Positions 1 to 9,053 of a stretch of 46,956 nucleotides of DNA are shown one piece after another. A model generated the notes under the pieces. That model was given only the letters and a program-made list of their open reading frames with translations, was not told where the DNA came from and searched no databases. Made by a program: the position numbers and the translations under genes. The DNA is taken from positions 1-46,956 of the forward strand of contig JAGGXB010000105.1 of NCBI GenBank assembly GCA_021163245.1, given 5' to 3'. The DNA is from Thermoproteales archaeon (lineage in GTDB: Archaea; Thermoproteota; Thermoprotei; Thermofilales; Thermofilaceae). The first letter of the stretch is position 1. Every line of letters begins with the position of its first letter.

Positions 1-59
1 ATTTAAAGCCACTCTAAAATAATAATTATCCCTTTTTTAAATATAATTTTAATATATTA

Positions 60-84
60 ACAAAAATTTAAATAAAAAATAAAA
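60..84 (-). terminator. T-rich tract downstream of the pilin gene
   Basis: Read on the minus strand this is a T-rich run directly after the stop codon of the pilin gene at 98. Archaeal RNA polymerase terminates at such T tracts without needing a hairpin. Assignment is by position and composition only, in a region that is AT-rich anyway. Confidence 0.35.
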
Positions 85-97
85 TGTGATATTTATT

Positions 98-544
98 TCA
101 AGGCAAAACTATAAGCTTTGGATACTCTTTTCCACTTGCTGTGTGTAACTTAATTTCTACACTTTGACCTGATGAAAAATTACTAGTTGTTTTATCAGCT
201 ATAGTAATTGTAAACGTTGTCGTGCTTCCAGGACTTATTGAGACAGTACTGCTTGATGGATCCGGTGATGCTGTAACACCTGAATATGCTGAAAGTGGTT
301 TTCCATTAATAAATATCATATCTACTGAAGCTGCGGACGTTCCTGTATTTTTTACTTGAACATTTATAGTCCAACCGCTAGATTCATCACCCGTTGCATA
401 AGCACTTATAACTTGTACCTGTTCAAATCCCGTAAATAAACCCACTATCCCTGTCATCCAAAATGCTACTGCAATTGAGATAGCTATCGCAACAGCAACT
501 ATTATAACTGTAGCTATAACAGGGCTAATACCTCTTCTATCCAT
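98..544 (-). CDS. archaeal type IV pilin-like protein (probable major pilin)
   Basis: Secreted pilin subunit of 148 residues. The N-terminus MDRRGISPVIATVIIVAVAI is a textbook archaeal class III (prepilin) signal: short charged leader ending in RRG, cleavage expected after Gly5, then ISPVIAT and a hydrophobic helix of about 22 residues. The remainder is Ser/Thr/Gly-rich with predicted beta structure and ends in a hydrophobic KLIVLP. The ATG at 544 is preferred over the in-frame GTG at 553 because that GTG belongs to the ribosome-binding motif GAGGGTG. It has its own promoter. It is the most canonical pilin in the locus, so likely the most abundant subunit; that is inference. An archaellin is less likely because no fla/arl accessory genes lie near. 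Confidence 0.85.
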   Translation of the reverse strand: MDRRGISPVIATVIIVAVAIAISIAVAFWMTGIVGLFTGFEQVQVISAYATGDESSGWTINVQVKNTGTSAASVDMIFINGKPLSAYSGVTASPDPSSSTVSISPGSTTTFTITIADKTTSNFSSGQSVEIKLHTASGKEYPKLIVLP

Positions 545-577
545 AATATACACCCTCTTTTTAACTGTTCAATAACA

Positions 578-587
578 TATTTAAATA
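578..587 (-). promoter_or_regulatory. TATA box of the pilin gene
   Basis: The perfect palindrome TATTTAAATA lies about 34-43 bases upstream of the pilin ATG. A start site about 26 bases downstream would fall at the ribosome-binding motif, giving a very short leader. A second TTTAAA motif lies at 596-601. The spacing fits an archaeal TBP site, but the region is AT-rich. Confidence 0.5.
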
Positions 588-647
588 ACGATGTATTTAA
601 AGATAACATTTCTAAAATCCCTTCCCTAAAACACTACCCGTCTACGA

Positions 648-1046
648 TCAAGGTAGCCTAACTGTCGCAACATGTTTAACTCCCATATTCGTCGTAACAG
701 CGATCTCTACAGCTGTTCCTGGAGAAAGATTTATATAAACATTAACTTCAACTTTTCCGCCAGGCTTTATATTTTTCTTATCCATAGAAAAACTCGAACT
801 ATAATCTTCAATGGGCTTACCATTTATCAAAACAGTATCGATAATTATATTCCGTGTTCCCTTATTCATCATAGAGAATGATATCTTATATGTTCCATTT
901 AATAATCTGGTGACATATATAGATTGTATCTCAAAAAGTTCAACTTTTGAGTATAGCATAGCTATATTTACAACAAAGTATGCAGCTACTAAGGCTGATG
1001 CCGTTGCAATAACAGCTATAATAACTGTTGCAATAATTCCCTGCAT
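648..1046 (-). CDS. pilin-like protein
   Basis: A 132-residue protein with an N-terminal hydrophobic helix starting at once (MQGIIATVIIAVIATASALV), followed by a beta-rich extracellular domain that shares the layout of the neighbouring pilin, including an INGKP motif present in both (FINGKP and LINGKP). The two are therefore probably paralogues. The leader is odd: there is no Arg/Lys before the Gly of MQG. The frame stays open upstream and reads Lys-Asn-Lys-Val-Trp-Leu-Gly before the ATG, but no ATG, GTG or TTG is available there. Cleavage after Gly3 is possible. Probably a minor pilin. Confidence 0.7.
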   Translation of the reverse strand: MQGIIATVIIAVIATASALVAAYFVVNIAMLYSKVELFEIQSIYVTRLLNGTYKISFSMMNKGTRNIIIDTVLINGKPIEDYSSSFSMDKKNIKPGGKVEVNVYINLSPGTAVEIAVTTNMGVKHVATVRLP

Positions 1047-1173
1047 GCCTAGCCAAACCTTATTTTTTGTTAAACACTTTCTAATATTGTAGATTACAAC
1101 TCTTAATTTTATTTTTATCTTTAAAATAATTCTCTGTTACTGAATCATCTTATATATTCTATTATTAATTATT

Positions 1174-1935
1174 TCATGTTTTCGAATAGATCAGTATAGT
1201 TATATACAACGTCACTATAACCCATACAGCAGCCACGATAATCACATAGTTAGTAATAAAAGAAAACACAACAGTCAGTATACCTGCTATAAGATTAAAC
1301 AATATAAAACGTTTAAGACCAGCAAAAATATTAGGAGTACCAGTCAATATTCTGAGCACTTTAGCTGTATAGGGACCTATGCTTACATCATCCAACAACT
1401 TATTATATAGGTTCCTCCCCTCAAAGGTTAAAGCCACCTCCATCCCAGTCAATCCCTCCCTAGTCTTCAAAATCTTCTCATCAGTATTCTCCTTGATGAT
1501 CCTTGCTATCTTATCACCAGTAGTATTAAAATATGATGCGAGAGTAGTAACAGGAACCCACTCCCTATTCAATGTACCTAAAATCAAAATTATACGAGCT
1601 ACATAAAACATATCATATATATTTTCTGACAATAACTTTGAAGAAGCAAGATCAACTATAGTCTTTTTAATTCTCAACCCTTTCTCAGACAATCTATACC
1701 TATCCCTACCAAGCTTCTCCACAATACCTTTATTCTTCATTTTCTGAATAGCATCAGCCAAAGACTTCCTACTAGCATTTAATTGAGAAGAAAGAGAAGA
1801 AAGAGAAAAAGGTTTATCATCTTGAACATTAATAAGAATATCAAATTGAAAACGATCTCTAGCCAAATCAATGTTTGAATCTATATCCTTCAGTATCCTT
1901 ATAATATTCTTTACATTCTTCGAAACTTTATCCAT
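1174..1935 (-). CDS. membrane-anchored winged-helix transcriptional regulator
   Basis: A 253-residue protein with a winged helix-turn-helix at about residues 28-80 (FSLSSLSSQLNASRKSLADA is the helix-turn-helix core), a second winged-helix-like segment at about 110-175, and two transmembrane helices at about 205-250. The architecture of N-terminal HTH plus two C-terminal membrane helices is that of ArnR, the membrane-bound one-component activator of the Sulfolobus archaellum. Sequence kinship to ArnR is not claimed. It lies 30 bases after the secretion ATPase gene on the same strand and is followed by two pilin genes, so control of this pilus locus is the natural inference. The signal sensed is unknown. 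Confidence 0.7.
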   Translation of the reverse strand: MDKVSKNVKNIIRILKDIDSNIDLARDRFQFDILINVQDDKPFSLSSLSSQLNASRKSLADAIQKMKNKGIVEKLGRDRYRLSEKGLRIKKTIVDLASSKLLSENIYDMFYVARIILILGTLNREWVPVTTLASYFNTTGDKIARIIKENTDEKILKTREGLTGMEVALTFEGRNLYNKLLDDVSIGPYTAKVLRILTGTPNIFAGLKRFILFNLIAGILTVVFSFITNYVIIVAAVWVIVTLYITILIYSKT

Positions 1936-1965
1936 TATAAATAATATATAATATCTTCCCTATAA

Positions 1966-4134
1966 TTATTTACTCAGCTCACGAGCCCGTCTATCTCCCT
2001 CCGCCGTAAGCTTATAACCAAGAGTCGGACGATTCTCAACATATGTAATCACTGGAACAATCATCTTAGCCCTAATAAGATCCCTAACAACTGACGAAAA
2101 CTCGTTCTTCCGAACATTTAACAAGTTTATCAGAGATACATAATCTGACTCACCACCAAGCTTTAACAACGTCACAAGTATCTTATCCTGAAGACTCGGC
2201 CCCTTAACTTCTTCCTCAACTTTAGGCTCCTCACTAACAATTTTCACAGGCTTTTCCTCAACAGGTTTTTCAACTACATGTCTAACCACAGGCTTAGTAC
2301 TCTCCCTAATAAATACTTGGCTCTCCCTAGAACTTCTCGGAGAAGCTTGAGCAACAGCAACAACTCTCGGACCTATCTTCTCAACCTTTACACCTAAACG
2401 CTCAAGATCCTGCACAGCCCTAAGATAAACCTCTTGCGACGACACATAATACTCTAAAATAATCTTAGAAACATCCTTCATATCCCTAATCTCAGTAAAC
2501 TTCATCCATGTCAACACCACCTGCCTACGCCTAATCTCCTCCAAAACATCCTCAGGAGCTTTTCCCTGAAACTCTGCCAACCTAGGTATCAGATAACTAT
2601 CGTTAATTATCTCATGTTTATCCGTCGTAGGATTCCACCTAACTATCTCCCTGTATCTTCCATAATCCTCTATCTCCCAAATCCTTCTAATCCTTCTACT
2701 AAACTCACCAGTAGGCAATATAGTTCTCTCAGTCAACACAACAATATTAAGAGAAGGTATATATGCAGGCGAAACATTCATAGGAGGACTAACCAATCTC
2801 TTAACAGCTCTATCAAGACTATCAGCATGCATCGTACTCATACCACCGTGACCAGTAGACATAGCCTGGAATAACACGAATGCCTCTTCTCCCCTAATCT
2901 CTCCCACTATAATATAGTCAGGCCTATATCTAAGAGAAACCTTAACTAAATCAAACAACGTAATTTCACCAACCTTAGCCTCACCGAGACCATAACTCTC
3001 CCTACTTACTAACTGTACCCAGTTCTCATGTGGAAGATTAAGCTCAGGCGTCTCCTCTATCGTAACTACCTTAAATCCAGGCTTAAAGAATGAAGTAAGA
3101 GAATTAAGCAATGTAGTCTTTCCCGCAGCCGTTGCACCAATAACCATTAAAGTAACTCTATTCTCAAGCATAAACCACAAATATGCAGCAGTCCACTCAT
3201 CAAGATTACCACTCTCCAAAAGGTTTATTATAGATAACGGCTTCTCTCTAAACTTCCTTATAGTGAAAGTACTCCCTCTAGGCGACACCTCCTCACCATA
3301 AGTAGCAGCAAGCCTATGCCTACCTGGAAGCATCGCATCCACTATCGGGAAAGCAGCAGAAATATGCTTACCAGCCATATGAGCTAACTTAATAATAAAC
3401 TCTCTCAAATATTCCTTATCTACAAAAATCACATTAGTAGGAATACTTTCGTGCTCTCTATGCCATACATGTATAGCCCTATTAACACCATCACAAGAAA
3501 TATCCTCCAGCCTAAAATCCCTCATCATCACATCTATCGGACCATAACCTAAAAGATCCCTCTCAATATAGTAGAGAATCTTGTCCCAGTTCTCCTCAGT
3601 AACACCCTTTATAGCCTTCTTATATTTTTCAGCAAGTCTTCTAGCCTCATCAATAACATGCTTCCTAATATCTTCTTCAAACCCCTCCGGTGGATTTAAC
3701 TCAACACTCAATATATCTATAAGTTTATCAACCGCCTTCTTCTCACTCGGAGTCAACTGAGCCTCTTCAACAAAATAAACTTTTTGACCACCTAATTCTG
3801 GAAGCTTAGCAATCTTAACCTTAGCGAAAGGCTCCTGTATCCAATACTCATCCACAATTTCATACTCTGGCTGAATCTCGAGATAAACAACTCTCTCCTT
3901 TTCTTCCTCTTCCTCCTCACCCTTTTTCTTTTCCTTCTTCTTTTCCTTTTTATATTTACCAAAGATACCTCTTTTTTTCTTTGCTTTCTTCTTCTTTTCT
4001 GTTTCTTTTTCTACCTTATCTTTTTCTTCAACTTTATCATCTGCTTTTTTAGTCTCTATACTTTTAGCTTGCTTTGCTTCTTTCACTAATTCATTTTTAT
4101 TTTCGCCTTGTTTCTTAATGTCTTTACCAGACAT
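1966..4134 (-). CDS. type II/IV secretion ATPase (VirB11/TadA/GspE family) with C-terminal winged helix
   Basis: Hexameric cytoplasmic motor that powers pilus assembly. The 722 residues comprise a Lys/Glu-rich charged extension at 1-80, an N-terminal domain at about 85-300, Walker A GATAAGKT at 333-340, the Walker B/Asp-box region DYIIVGEIRGEE at 406-417, and the His box GHGGMSTMHADS at 428-439. A low-complexity Glu/Val/Pro linker at about 595-645 leads to a winged-helix domain at about 648-722. The family is usually about 450-520 residues, so both ends are additions. It is divergently transcribed from its membrane partner at 4292. The winged helix could mediate DNA or protein contacts; its role is not evident. 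Confidence 0.9.
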   Translation of the reverse strand: MSGKDIKKQGENKNELVKEAKQAKSIETKKADDKVEEKDKVEKETEKKKKAKKKRGIFGKYKKEKKKEKKKGEEEEEEKERVVYLEIQPEYEIVDEYWIQEPFAKVKIAKLPELGGQKVYFVEEAQLTPSEKKAVDKLIDILSVELNPPEGFEEDIRKHVIDEARRLAEKYKKAIKGVTEENWDKILYYIERDLLGYGPIDVMMRDFRLEDISCDGVNRAIHVWHREHESIPTNVIFVDKEYLREFIIKLAHMAGKHISAAFPIVDAMLPGRHRLAATYGEEVSPRGSTFTIRKFREKPLSIINLLESGNLDEWTAAYLWFMLENRVTLMVIGATAAGKTTLLNSLTSFFKPGFKVVTIEETPELNLPHENWVQLVSRESYGLGEAKVGEITLFDLVKVSLRYRPDYIIVGEIRGEEAFVLFQAMSTGHGGMSTMHADSLDRAVKRLVSPPMNVSPAYIPSLNIVVLTERTILPTGEFSRRIRRIWEIEDYGRYREIVRWNPTTDKHEIINDSYLIPRLAEFQGKAPEDVLEEIRRRQVVLTWMKFTEIRDMKDVSKIILEYYVSSQEVYLRAVQDLERLGVKVEKIGPRVVAVAQASPRSSRESQVFIRESTKPVVRHVVEKPVEEKPVKIVSEEPKVEEEVKGPSLQDKILVTLLKLGGESDYVSLINLLNVRKNEFSSVVRDLIRAKMIVPVITYVENRPTLGYKLTAEGDRRARELSK

Positions 4135-4177
4135 ATTCTACACTCATTTCTAAAAACTACATAATAATAGATTATTA

Positions 4178-4202
4178 AAACATGAATATAACTTTCATGT
4201 TT
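4178..4202. repeat. palindrome in the divergent pilus promoter region
   Basis: Perfect 9-base inverted arms AAACATGAA (4178-4186) and TTCATGTTT (4194-4202) are separated by 7 bases. The repeat lies in the 157-base gap between the divergent ATPase and T2SF-platform genes. It is a candidate dimer-binding operator able to control both arms of the pilus locus. The HTH protein encoded at 1174 is an obvious candidate ligand. The palindrome is seen; its function is inference. Confidence 0.45.
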
Positions 4203-4291
4203 AATAAAAAACAGTTAAATACATATTTTCCTATTGTTAAGTTTATATTAGATAATAAGTAGATAAAAATTATATTAATAAACGGTGTAGG

Positions 4292-6121
4292 TTGTTGAGC
4301 TTTATAGGATATATGTATGCTCTATTTGGATGGGCAGGTAATGTATTTACTAAAATTTACAAAGGATTATATGACGACATAGTTACAGCAGACATGCGTA
4401 TATATCCGCCAGCATACGCTTCTCTTATAACAGCTCTAACACTAATCGTATTTTTCATCGGTCTTGGAACAGGTATCCCACTAATGCTAGCATCTATGTT
4501 TAATCTTATACCATTTCTCTCAGGACCTTTCGGCACCATTATATCCATAGTCCTAATGTTTCTACTACCTGGAATAGTGTTCCTCATAGGCATAACATAT
4601 CCTAAAATGAAAAAAATAAGCAGATCCTCGAAGCTAGATATAGAAATACCCTACCTTTCTGTCTACGTAACTGTTATGGCCACAGGAGGAATATCTCCAT
4701 ACACAAGCTTTGAACGACTAGCGAGAGCACCAAAAATACTTTTCGAAGAAGTAAAAAAGGAGGCTACGAGATTCTACCTAAGAGTAAGAGCCATGGGTCT
4801 AGATCCTCTGTCAGCAATAGAAGAATCAGCCTTAAGAGTGCCTAACAAAGCCTATAAACAACTGATGTTAGGTTATGCTGCAACACTCAGAGCTGGAGGA
4901 GACGTTGTTCACTACCTTAATAGACAGACAGAAATGATGCTACATGAAAGAACAGCAATAGTGAAAACCATAGGTGAAAGACTTGCTATGCTCATGGAAT
5001 CATACATGGCTGTATCACTTCTCTCGTCACTTGTAGTCTACACATTATTTGTGGTAAACTTTGCTTTAGCACAAGCTGGATTCGGCATAGGTGGTACAAG
5101 CGAAATACAATTTTTCCTATTCTCATATATTCTTTTACCAGTAATCTCTGGCATGTTCATATACTTAGCAGACATGATGCAACCAAAATACCCTGTATAT
5201 GACAAAATGCCCTACGTAGTGTTTTTCGCGGTTTCATTGCCTATAACAATAATACTCTTTATCGGAACATCATTACCATTCCTTGTAGCAGGAAGTGTTC
5301 TCGGATTCATTTTAAGAAAAACCTTTGCGCCACTCGTAACCTTTACAGAGATTATGAGGAAAATGCTTGGCGTCCCTGCAGGATACGAATCAGGCCTAGG
5401 TATAATACTATCCCTAACTATAGGCATCATACCAGCAATGCTGGTCGAAATAAGGTCATCGATAATATATTCAGGAATACAATACGGTCTCACCAGATTC
5501 CTTCGAGACCTAGTCGAGGTAAGAAAAACAGGAATGTCTCCCGAAAGATGTATCCTAAACCTATCAGACAGGGATTATGGTAGATTCTCTAAACATCTTC
5601 AAAAAATTTCTAGAGAAGTAGGATGGGGTATTTCTCTAACAAAGATCTTCCATAACTTTGCACGAGGCATGAAAAACTGGTTTGCCTTAATTGCAATGTT
5701 TCTTTTAGTTGAATCTATCGAAGTAGGAGGAGGCACGGCCCAAACACTTGAAGCATTAGCCTCTTACGCCGAAACACTAGAACAAGTAGAGAAAGAGAAA
5801 AAAGCTATGCTCAGACCCTTAATGCTTATACCATATTTAGGAGCAATAATAATCGTCATAGTCGTATTAATCCTTGTAGGATTTATGAACTACATCATGG
5901 GTATTGCTGGGGGATCAATAGGTACTGCAACCATAATAAACATGTTTTTACCTCCAGTCATATTCAACTCATATTTAATGGGACTTGTAGCTGGAAAAGT
6001 AGGTTCTGAAAAAGTATCAGCCGGCTTTAAACATGCCTTTCTACTAACTATAGCGAGCCTATTAGCCATCATATTTACTCCACAGATCGTTCGAGGACTA
6101 ACGATACCTATCAAGCTCTAA
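4292..6121 (+). CDS. type II secretion F-domain membrane platform protein (TadC/FlaJ/UpsF type)
   Basis: Inner-membrane platform that couples the ATPase to pilin polymerisation. At 609 residues it contains two T2SF-like halves, each with a cytoplasmic helical bundle (about 115-235 and 425-540) followed by membrane helices; roughly nine hydrophobic segments are seen. The duplicated, about 600-residue form is typical of crenarchaeal pili rather than bacterial TadC. The start is TTG at 4292 or the adjacent TTG at 4295, the latter better spaced from the GGTG motif at 4284-4287; an ATG at 4313 is also in frame. It begins an operon that runs to 11227. Confidence 0.88.
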   Translation: MLSFIGYMYALFGWAGNVFTKIYKGLYDDIVTADMRIYPPAYASLITALTLIVFFIGLGTGIPLMLASMFNLIPFLSGPFGTIISIVLMFLLPGIVFLIGITYPKMKKISRSSKLDIEIPYLSVYVTVMATGGISPYTSFERLARAPKILFEEVKKEATRFYLRVRAMGLDPLSAIEESALRVPNKAYKQLMLGYAATLRAGGDVVHYLNRQTEMMLHERTAIVKTIGERLAMLMESYMAVSLLSSLVVYTLFVVNFALAQAGFGIGGTSEIQFFLFSYILLPVISGMFIYLADMMQPKYPVYDKMPYVVFFAVSLPITIILFIGTSLPFLVAGSVLGFILRKTFAPLVTFTEIMRKMLGVPAGYESGLGIILSLTIGIIPAMLVEIRSSIIYSGIQYGLTRFLRDLVEVRKTGMSPERCILNLSDRDYGRFSKHLQKISREVGWGISLTKIFHNFARGMKNWFALIAMFLLVESIEVGGGTAQTLEALASYAETLEQVEKEKKAMLRPLMLIPYLGAIIIVIVVLILVGFMNYIMGIAGGSIGTATIINMFLPPVIFNSYLMGLVAGKVGSEKVSAGFKHAFLLTIASLLAIIFTPQIVRGLTIPIKL

Positions 6122-6135
6122 TATTTCGTGAAAAT

Positions 6136-6927
6136 ATGATAAAGAGAGGATTTAGCACAGTTATAACGACGAGCATAATATTTGCAATACTAATGATAGC
6201 TATCATACTATCAATATGGTATTCATACGGCATCCTAGAGAGCCATGCAGAAGTAATAGAGTACGAAAATGGTAAAAATGATATGCTTTATCTATCCTAT
6301 GTCATCGAGAAAATAGCTTCGGACTTCAATGCATCTACCTATTTAAGATTCAACACAAGAGTCTCAGCTCCAAGCATCATACAAAAATATAGAATATTTA
6401 AAGTAAGAATAAATAACCAAGTCATCATAAACGACACGGACATACCGATAGTCTTATTAAAAAGTGGATCATTAGTCACAGATCAAGGAACTGAGATATT
6501 AAGAGGTACAAATCAATTAGTTATAATTGACCCAGAAACTCCATTAACATTAACATACACGACATTTGATGAAAGAGCATTAATCATAGTTGACCCTGTC
6601 AGAATTAGAGTTACACAGCTAGGTGTTTTTAAATTTTATCTAAATAATGGGAGCGCAGTTAACCTTAATGTTGTTAATATAGATTACATTAGGCTTAAAA
6701 TGGGTAAAATGGGTGGAAGCGGAGTCATCACGTTATATTTAAAGAATATATATTTGAATAAAACCAATATTTTTCTCCCCTTTAACGATTTTACAATAAC
6801 AGCAACCCAAACCGATGTAAATAATCAAACAGTAACAGAGATTAAAACAATAACAGGCGAAATTGTAGACGGGACATTAATCATCTTTTCTAAATCAATA
6901 GTAGAGGTATCTACTGTGCCAGGATGA
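6136..6927 (+). CDS. pilin-like protein of the pilus operon
   Basis: A 263-residue protein with a class III-like N-terminus: MIKRG, then FSTVITTSIIFAILMIAI as a single hydrophobic helix. Cleavage after Gly5 would leave Phe at position +1, as in many type IV pilins. The rest is beta-rich and has no cysteine. The gene lies 14 bases after the platform gene and ends 4 bases before the next gene, so co-transcription is nearly certain. It is probably a minor or tip pilin. I do not recognise the family of the globular part. Confidence 0.65.
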   Translation: MIKRGFSTVITTSIIFAILMIAIILSIWYSYGILESHAEVIEYENGKNDMLYLSYVIEKIASDFNASTYLRFNTRVSAPSIIQKYRIFKVRINNQVIINDTDIPIVLLKSGSLVTDQGTEILRGTNQLVIIDPETPLTLTYTTFDERALIIVDPVRIRVTQLGVFKFYLNNGSAVNLNVVNIDYIRLKMGKMGGSGVITLYLKNIYLNKTNIFLPFNDFTITATQTDVNNQTVTEIKTITGEIVDGTLIIFSKSIVEVSTVPG

Positions 6928-6931
6928 TAGA

Positions 6932-7435
6932 ATGCCACACTCTGTGTATTCTCATCTATGGGGTACGGTTGCAATGATATCAGTCTTTCTCTCTATAACA
7001 TTATATTTCTTTGGCCTTCAAGAATTTTTCTTAACAGATGTTTTGAAGATGAGACTTCAAGAGATATGCGATGATGTCTCTACATCATTGACAGAGCTTA
7101 TAGAGCTTAAAATAGCTTCTAATTCAACTGGTTTTACAGTAAAATCCTTAGATTTACCAGTAGGAATAAAAGAAAAAGGTTATTATTTAGAGATTAAAGT
7201 TGATAACAATAATAGAATATATATCTATGCCAGGACTTTAACATATCCATATATCGAATCAACATCGAAGCTATTGATAAAACATTCATCTTATGTTAGC
7301 GTCTTGTCTCCTGGAGAATACAATAATATAGTTGTTGAGGACGTTCTTTTCAGTGGAGTAAATAATCCAATTATAATAGTTTTCCGAGGCATTGACGGTA
7401 CCATAAAGATAGGTTTAGGTAGATTGAGAGGATAA
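6932..7435 (+). CDS. single-pass pilus-operon protein, pilin-like
   Basis: A 167-residue protein with one N-terminal membrane helix at about residues 9-30 and a small exported domain, no cysteine. The N-terminus (MPHSVYSHLWG) lacks the usual Lys/Arg-Gly cleavage signal, so it may stay membrane anchored. It lies between two pilin-like genes with gaps of only 4 and 2 bases. Size and architecture resemble pseudopilins that prime assembly, but the family is not recognised. Confidence 0.5.
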   Translation: MPHSVYSHLWGTVAMISVFLSITLYFFGLQEFFLTDVLKMRLQEICDDVSTSLTELIELKIASNSTGFTVKSLDLPVGIKEKGYYLEIKVDNNNRIYIYARTLTYPYIESTSKLLIKHSSYVSVLSPGEYNNIVVEDVLFSGVNNPIIIVFRGIDGTIKIGLGRLRG

Positions 7436-7437
7436 GT

Positions 7438-8580
7438 ATGCATGCTGCCATGGAATATGTTGCATTGGTCCTTAACATTATTTTAATAATAGCATTATCT
7501 GTATCAACTTTCTTTAATATTGTTGCACCTTTAGATACTATAAATAGGGAGAGATTAAAACTAGTAGCGCAAAAAATTGAAAATAGGATTATTCTATCTC
7601 CGGGAACACCGCCAGACTGGGGAGAAAATATAAATATCTCTACAAATGATCTCTCAAATCTATATGATGTCGGTCTTGCAAGCATATCTGCCTTAAAAGG
7701 TTTTTATACATTAGAAAGTGATAAAATCATAAGATTAATAGAGTATGCTGATAATCCATTTTATATCCCTCCCAACTTTATTAAACAACATTTAGGGATA
7801 TGGAAGACATACGGTTTTAGGTTAACTCTTATACCTGTGATAAAATTTGACGTAAAAATAACATCTCATGTATATAACACTAAACTACCACAAAAAATTA
7901 TTGTATATACAAGAAACTTTTTTGGTAATCCTCAGGGAAACGTAATAGTAACAGTTTACTATTTTATATTTGGGTTATATAGCAATAGTACTTCCAGATT
8001 GTTCTTCCTTAAGAATACCGGTATAACAAGTATACTTTCCAATGGTAGCTGTCTATTAGATTTCAGCTATGTGAAAGAATTTTATACTAACAAGACATTA
8101 AGCGAGCTAGTTTTGACAGAGTTTACGTTTTCTAGAATAGAATATTTACTTGTTATCCAGGGCAGTATAGCAAACTTACGTTCCATAGGATATTATCCCC
8201 ATATAGTACCTAATGCTACTTCTGTAGGAAGATACATATCACTTAGACAAAACTATTCATTAATTTCAAACAATAGTGTGATCGATATAGCACCGCCTAG
8301 ATTTTTTACAGTAAGTTTGAATAATGTTACTCATCGAGTCAGCTTAGGTGATAATTTTAAGACATATTATCTCTCGTATATTGAACCTGGAACTTATATT
8401 GTAGTACTTCTTGGCAAGTATAACAATACACTTTATGTTAACTATGCTGTTAAACATAAAGAATTTACATATCAAACTTCTCCGGGCGTAGGAGCTAGCG
8501 CTGTAACGATTTATCGTTACGTTGACATTGACGGTTTTTCCTATGTTGCAGTCCTTACGGTATGGGAGGTGAGCGGATGA
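7438..8580 (+). CDS. single-pass exported pilus-operon protein
   Basis: A 380-residue protein starting MHAAMEYVALVLNIILIIAL, that is a short head then one hydrophobic helix, followed by an extracellular domain with several Asn-X-Ser/Thr sequons (for example NNT, NVT, NYS) suggesting N-glycosylation. The Glu six residues into the protein, at the start of the helix, recalls the Glu5 of pilins. It overlaps the next gene by 4 bases (ATGA), the signature of translational coupling. The family is not recognised; an adhesin-like or minor pilin role is inference. Confidence 0.5.
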   Translation: MHAAMEYVALVLNIILIIALSVSTFFNIVAPLDTINRERLKLVAQKIENRIILSPGTPPDWGENINISTNDLSNLYDVGLASISALKGFYTLESDKIIRLIEYADNPFYIPPNFIKQHLGIWKTYGFRLTLIPVIKFDVKITSHVYNTKLPQKIIVYTRNFFGNPQGNVIVTVYYFIFGLYSNSTSRLFFLKNTGITSILSNGSCLLDFSYVKEFYTNKTLSELVLTEFTFSRIEYLLVIQGSIANLRSIGYYPHIVPNATSVGRYISLRQNYSLISNNSVIDIAPPRFFTVSLNNVTHRVSLGDNFKTYYLSYIEPGTYIVVLLGKYNNTLYVNYAVKHKEFTYQTSPGVGASAVTIYRYVDIDGFSYVAVLTVWEVSG

Positions 8581-9053
8581 GGGGGCAGGCCAGGCTTGTC
8601 GAAATGATCTTTACTTCGTTTATAATTATTTCTGTATATTTAATGGTACAACAACTGGTTCGTCCACCCGATATCCTAGAGATCAGAGAACGTGACGAAC
8701 TTGTAAAGTTGGCATATAATGTGCTTGATCTATTTGCGTCATGTAGATTGTTTGAAAATGTAATAGTTCAAGGTATTGTGAACGGCTCTAATTGGGAAGA
8801 CCATATGAAAGTTATGCTTGAACAAACATTACCTCCTAATACCCTCTTCTCAATGGAAGTTTATAATGTTACAGTTGATAACATAAACGTAACCTTAACG
8901 AGACTAGATACAAAAAAGATTACTAATGTTCCTTCATTTGATGAAAAAATTCATGGCCATATAGCGATAGTAACATATACATATGTAACTTTATATGAAC
9001 CTAGAAGAGGAATGATTTTGTATATTACTTTAAAACTGGCTCGTCCCGGGTGA
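8577..9053 (+). CDS. pseudopilin-like protein with RGQ leader
   Basis: A 158-residue protein beginning MRGQARLVEMIFTSFIIISV. Cleavage after Gly3 would leave Gln-Ala-Arg-Leu-Val-Glu before the helix, closely resembling the RGQ-type leaders of small proteins found in haloarchaeal pilus clusters. The ATG at 8577 is chosen over one at 8562 because a strong GGAGGTGA (8565-8572) sits 4 bases upstream and the ATG overlaps the preceding stop codon as ATGA. The end overlaps the next start by 4 bases. Probably a minor pilin. Confidence 0.6.
   Translation: MRGQARLVEMIFTSFIIISVYLMVQQLVRPPDILEIRERDELVKLAYNVLDLFASCRLFENVIVQGIVNGSNWEDHMKVMLEQTLPPNTLFSMEVYNVTVDNINVTLTRLDTKKITNVPSFDEKIHGHIAIVTYTYVTLYEPRRGMILYITLKLARPG

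Noticed and set aside
98-1046. Archaellin genes of an archaellum operon
   Set aside because: The N-termini are compatible, but none of the archaellum accessory genes is present and the platform and ATPase are of the pilus type.
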